Of a stretch of DNA of 64,000 nucleotides, positions 62,114 to 64,000 are shown piece by piece. The notes beneath the pieces were generated by a model. It worked only from the letters and a program-made list of their open reading frames with translations, was not told the DNA's origin and did not search any database. Position numbers and translations under genes: made by a program. Source of the DNA: Oxyruncus cristatus (lineage: Eukaryota; Chordata; Aves; Passeriformes; Cotingidae); the NCBI GenBank assembly GCA_013399855.1, contig VXAY01006251.1, positions 187,102 through 251,101 of the forward strand, given 5' to 3'. The stretch's first letter is position 1. Each line of letters begins with the position of its first letter.

Positions 62114-63866
62114 GTAACAATTTACATTAGGACCATTCAGGCCGAAAAAAATAATTGCTGTAAACAAAACTAGAGGTTTGAATTATATCTTTAGTTTGGT
62201 TAGTCCACCTACTTCAATCTGGCTCAGGAACTGAAGGCAGAATCTGGCTTTTTCAGTGTACACCTACCATTGGATTACCAGGTCTGTGAAAATGTGCTAT
62301 CAAACTTAAATTGTTGCTTCTTGTCTGTTGCCTGAACCCAAACCCTTTGCACAAAGAAGTAAGGCTACGTGGCTACGTTTTCCTTACAGTAAAACAAGTG
62401 GGAACAAGGAGGGAATAAAAGCCACCAGCAAAACCCACTCCCTCTGTTTAAAAGTATAGATGTAAGCAAAGAGCCCAGGGAGCAGCCCATATTAGGCAAA
62501 GTGCACTCTTTTCTTGTAAAAAGTTTGAAGAATTGAAGGTCTGCTCTCCCCACTTACGATCATCAGCGCGCTTGTGTACTGGGAATGAAAACAAGAGGAG
62601 ATGTGAGGATACGGGAGCAAAGGGAGGGGCTTTCAGGCTGAGGGGAGGATGGGGTGATGAGACCTGCACAGAGGAAAACCCAAGGGCCACCCCAGCTTTG
62701 TCGTGGTACCCGTGGTATCACTGCTGTACCCACCCTGCAGCCGAGGGGGCACCTTTTGGCCAGGTTTCCCTGCAGAAGGGGCAGCTGCAGGGAGAGCCCC
62801 ATCCCAGGAGCTCGTCCAGGTCGCCCAGCTCTGTGCTGCAGGTAGCTGTGATGGGCCACGCTCAGCCCCACTCCCCATGGGGCTTTGCTTGATACCCCAG
62901 CAAAGAGCACCCTGCACTCCAAAAGCACCCCCAGACAGACTGCGCACACCCAAGACACAACACCCTGCCTGTGATGACAAAATCAAAGCTTATTCTAGTT
63001 CTGAGAGCCTCCCTGAGAGCCCCCCTGTGCATGACAGCACTGGATAACCCAGTGAGGACACGTCGAGTAATCAAACCCACCTGAAGCACCGCGTAATGCT
63101 ACACCTGGGTCAGGATCCCAGGTATGATTTCTGCCAGCTCTGCAGCTGAAAATGTGCTTTCTGGTATCTGGTCTCTATCAAGCTTCAGGGATCAGATTGG
63201 TTTATGAGCCTGCTTATATTTAAGAGCAAACAATTTATCACTGCGGATTTTCTGTGGAATTGCCTCGCTGTTGTTCCTCTGGTTCCACAACTACCTGCCC
63301 CCAAGAGCTCAAACCCTGACCCACAGGAATTGTGCAGCCTGGGGTGACTCCATGGGTACCTCTCCCTCCTTGTGCCCCCAAAGCACATCTCAGACTGGCA
63401 TTTTTAATATTTCTTTTTAATTTCCCTGTCATGCAAGGTGTTTTCAATCACAAACATCACATAAGTGGTTCTGGTGTATAATATGAGTGAGAATGGTGCA
63501 CTCTCTTCCCTTTACACACAGCTTCCTTCTTTATATGCCATGGCTTTTGGGTTGGTTACACCATAATCAATAAGGTGTGGGGTTTTCTCCCAGATAGACT
63601 CCACATACCATACAGTATGTTTAAAATTGCTGCATCAACAAATCAAAGTAAACAACCTTCTCTCCTCCGTGAGATGATGAAAAACATAAATTATGTAGTC
63701 TTTAAACAAATGGTAAAGAGTTTCCTTATTAGGCTTCAGGGTCCTGTGTGTGTATATGCCCATTGTAAAATCCTTGTCATTCCTGGGTCTGCAGGTCTGT
63801 ATAATGTTCCTCACAGGTTCAATTGAGTGGTCAGCATACCAGGCTTGGGCTGGGGGGATTTGACAT

Positions 63867-63915
63867 ACACACACACACACACATTCATAGATATAGATAT
63901 ATGTATGTATATATT
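63867..63915. repeat. (AC)n then (AT/ATAG)n compound microsatellite
   Basis: About eight AC units, then ATAG/ATAT and TATG units. Confidence 0.9.
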
Positions 63916-64000
63916 CATAAACTACAACGAAAAAGTTAAAATCTCTGTTGATTCTTCTGCAACAATTTTCTTGAGTGTGAAAGCTTGCCTTGCTTTCCGG

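Larger units (their letters stand above)
58501..64000. other. Intergenic region, right end of window
   Basis: About 5.5 kb with no recognisable gene. Directly upstream of the pseudogene (58501-58842) the minus frame stays open but has no family resemblance. The open frames at 60425-61042 (205 codons, minus) and 62533-63047 have no recognisable domains, overlap others on both strands, and look like GC-driven chance. Simple repeats lie at 62077-62113 and 63867-63915. Confidence 0.65.

Overview
The window looks like a piece of a bird autosome. It contains several CR1 LINE copies ending in the avian-type octamer tail (relatives of ATTCTRTG), long introns, and an expanded bird-type ITPRIPL1-like sequence. 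Species and chromosome cannot be fixed from the sequence alone.

Layout. Positions 1-37850 are occupied by one multi-exon gene on the + strand, which I recognise as NUDT14 (UDP-sugar diphosphatase, Nudix family). Four coding exons are visible (5766-5809, 20085-20149, 25082-25319, 37473-37713), all with GT/AG introns and compatible phases. Together they give 195 residues, which is everything except the first about 27. The first exon was not found and probably lies upstream of the window. The introns hold CR1 insertions of different ages, simple repeats, a duplicated block of about 103 bp (15961/16923), and one half of a nearly perfect 187-bp direct duplication (31126-31312, partner at 42831-43017).

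From about 37.9 kb the sequence is intergenic. It becomes richer in GC and CpG after about 39.6 kb, with a CpG-rich block at 41.39-41.77 kb and several high-complexity stretches that read like conserved non-coding elements. In human, NUDT14 lies between BRF1 and JAG2, all on one strand. The 38-64 kb stretch may therefore be the NUDT14-JAG2 interval and could carry JAG2 regulatory DNA; that is inference.

On the minus strand at 57596-58500 lies a broken copy of an ITPRIP-like (Mab-21 fold) gene. It keeps an acidic Asn/Asp/Glu/Gly repeat region and the beginning of the Mab-21-like domain. An in-frame TGA and a 16-nt insertion interrupt it, the C-terminal part is missing, and an AATAAA follows. 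No functional system beyond NUDT14 is supported. No tRNA, rRNA, CRISPR or viral gene was seen.
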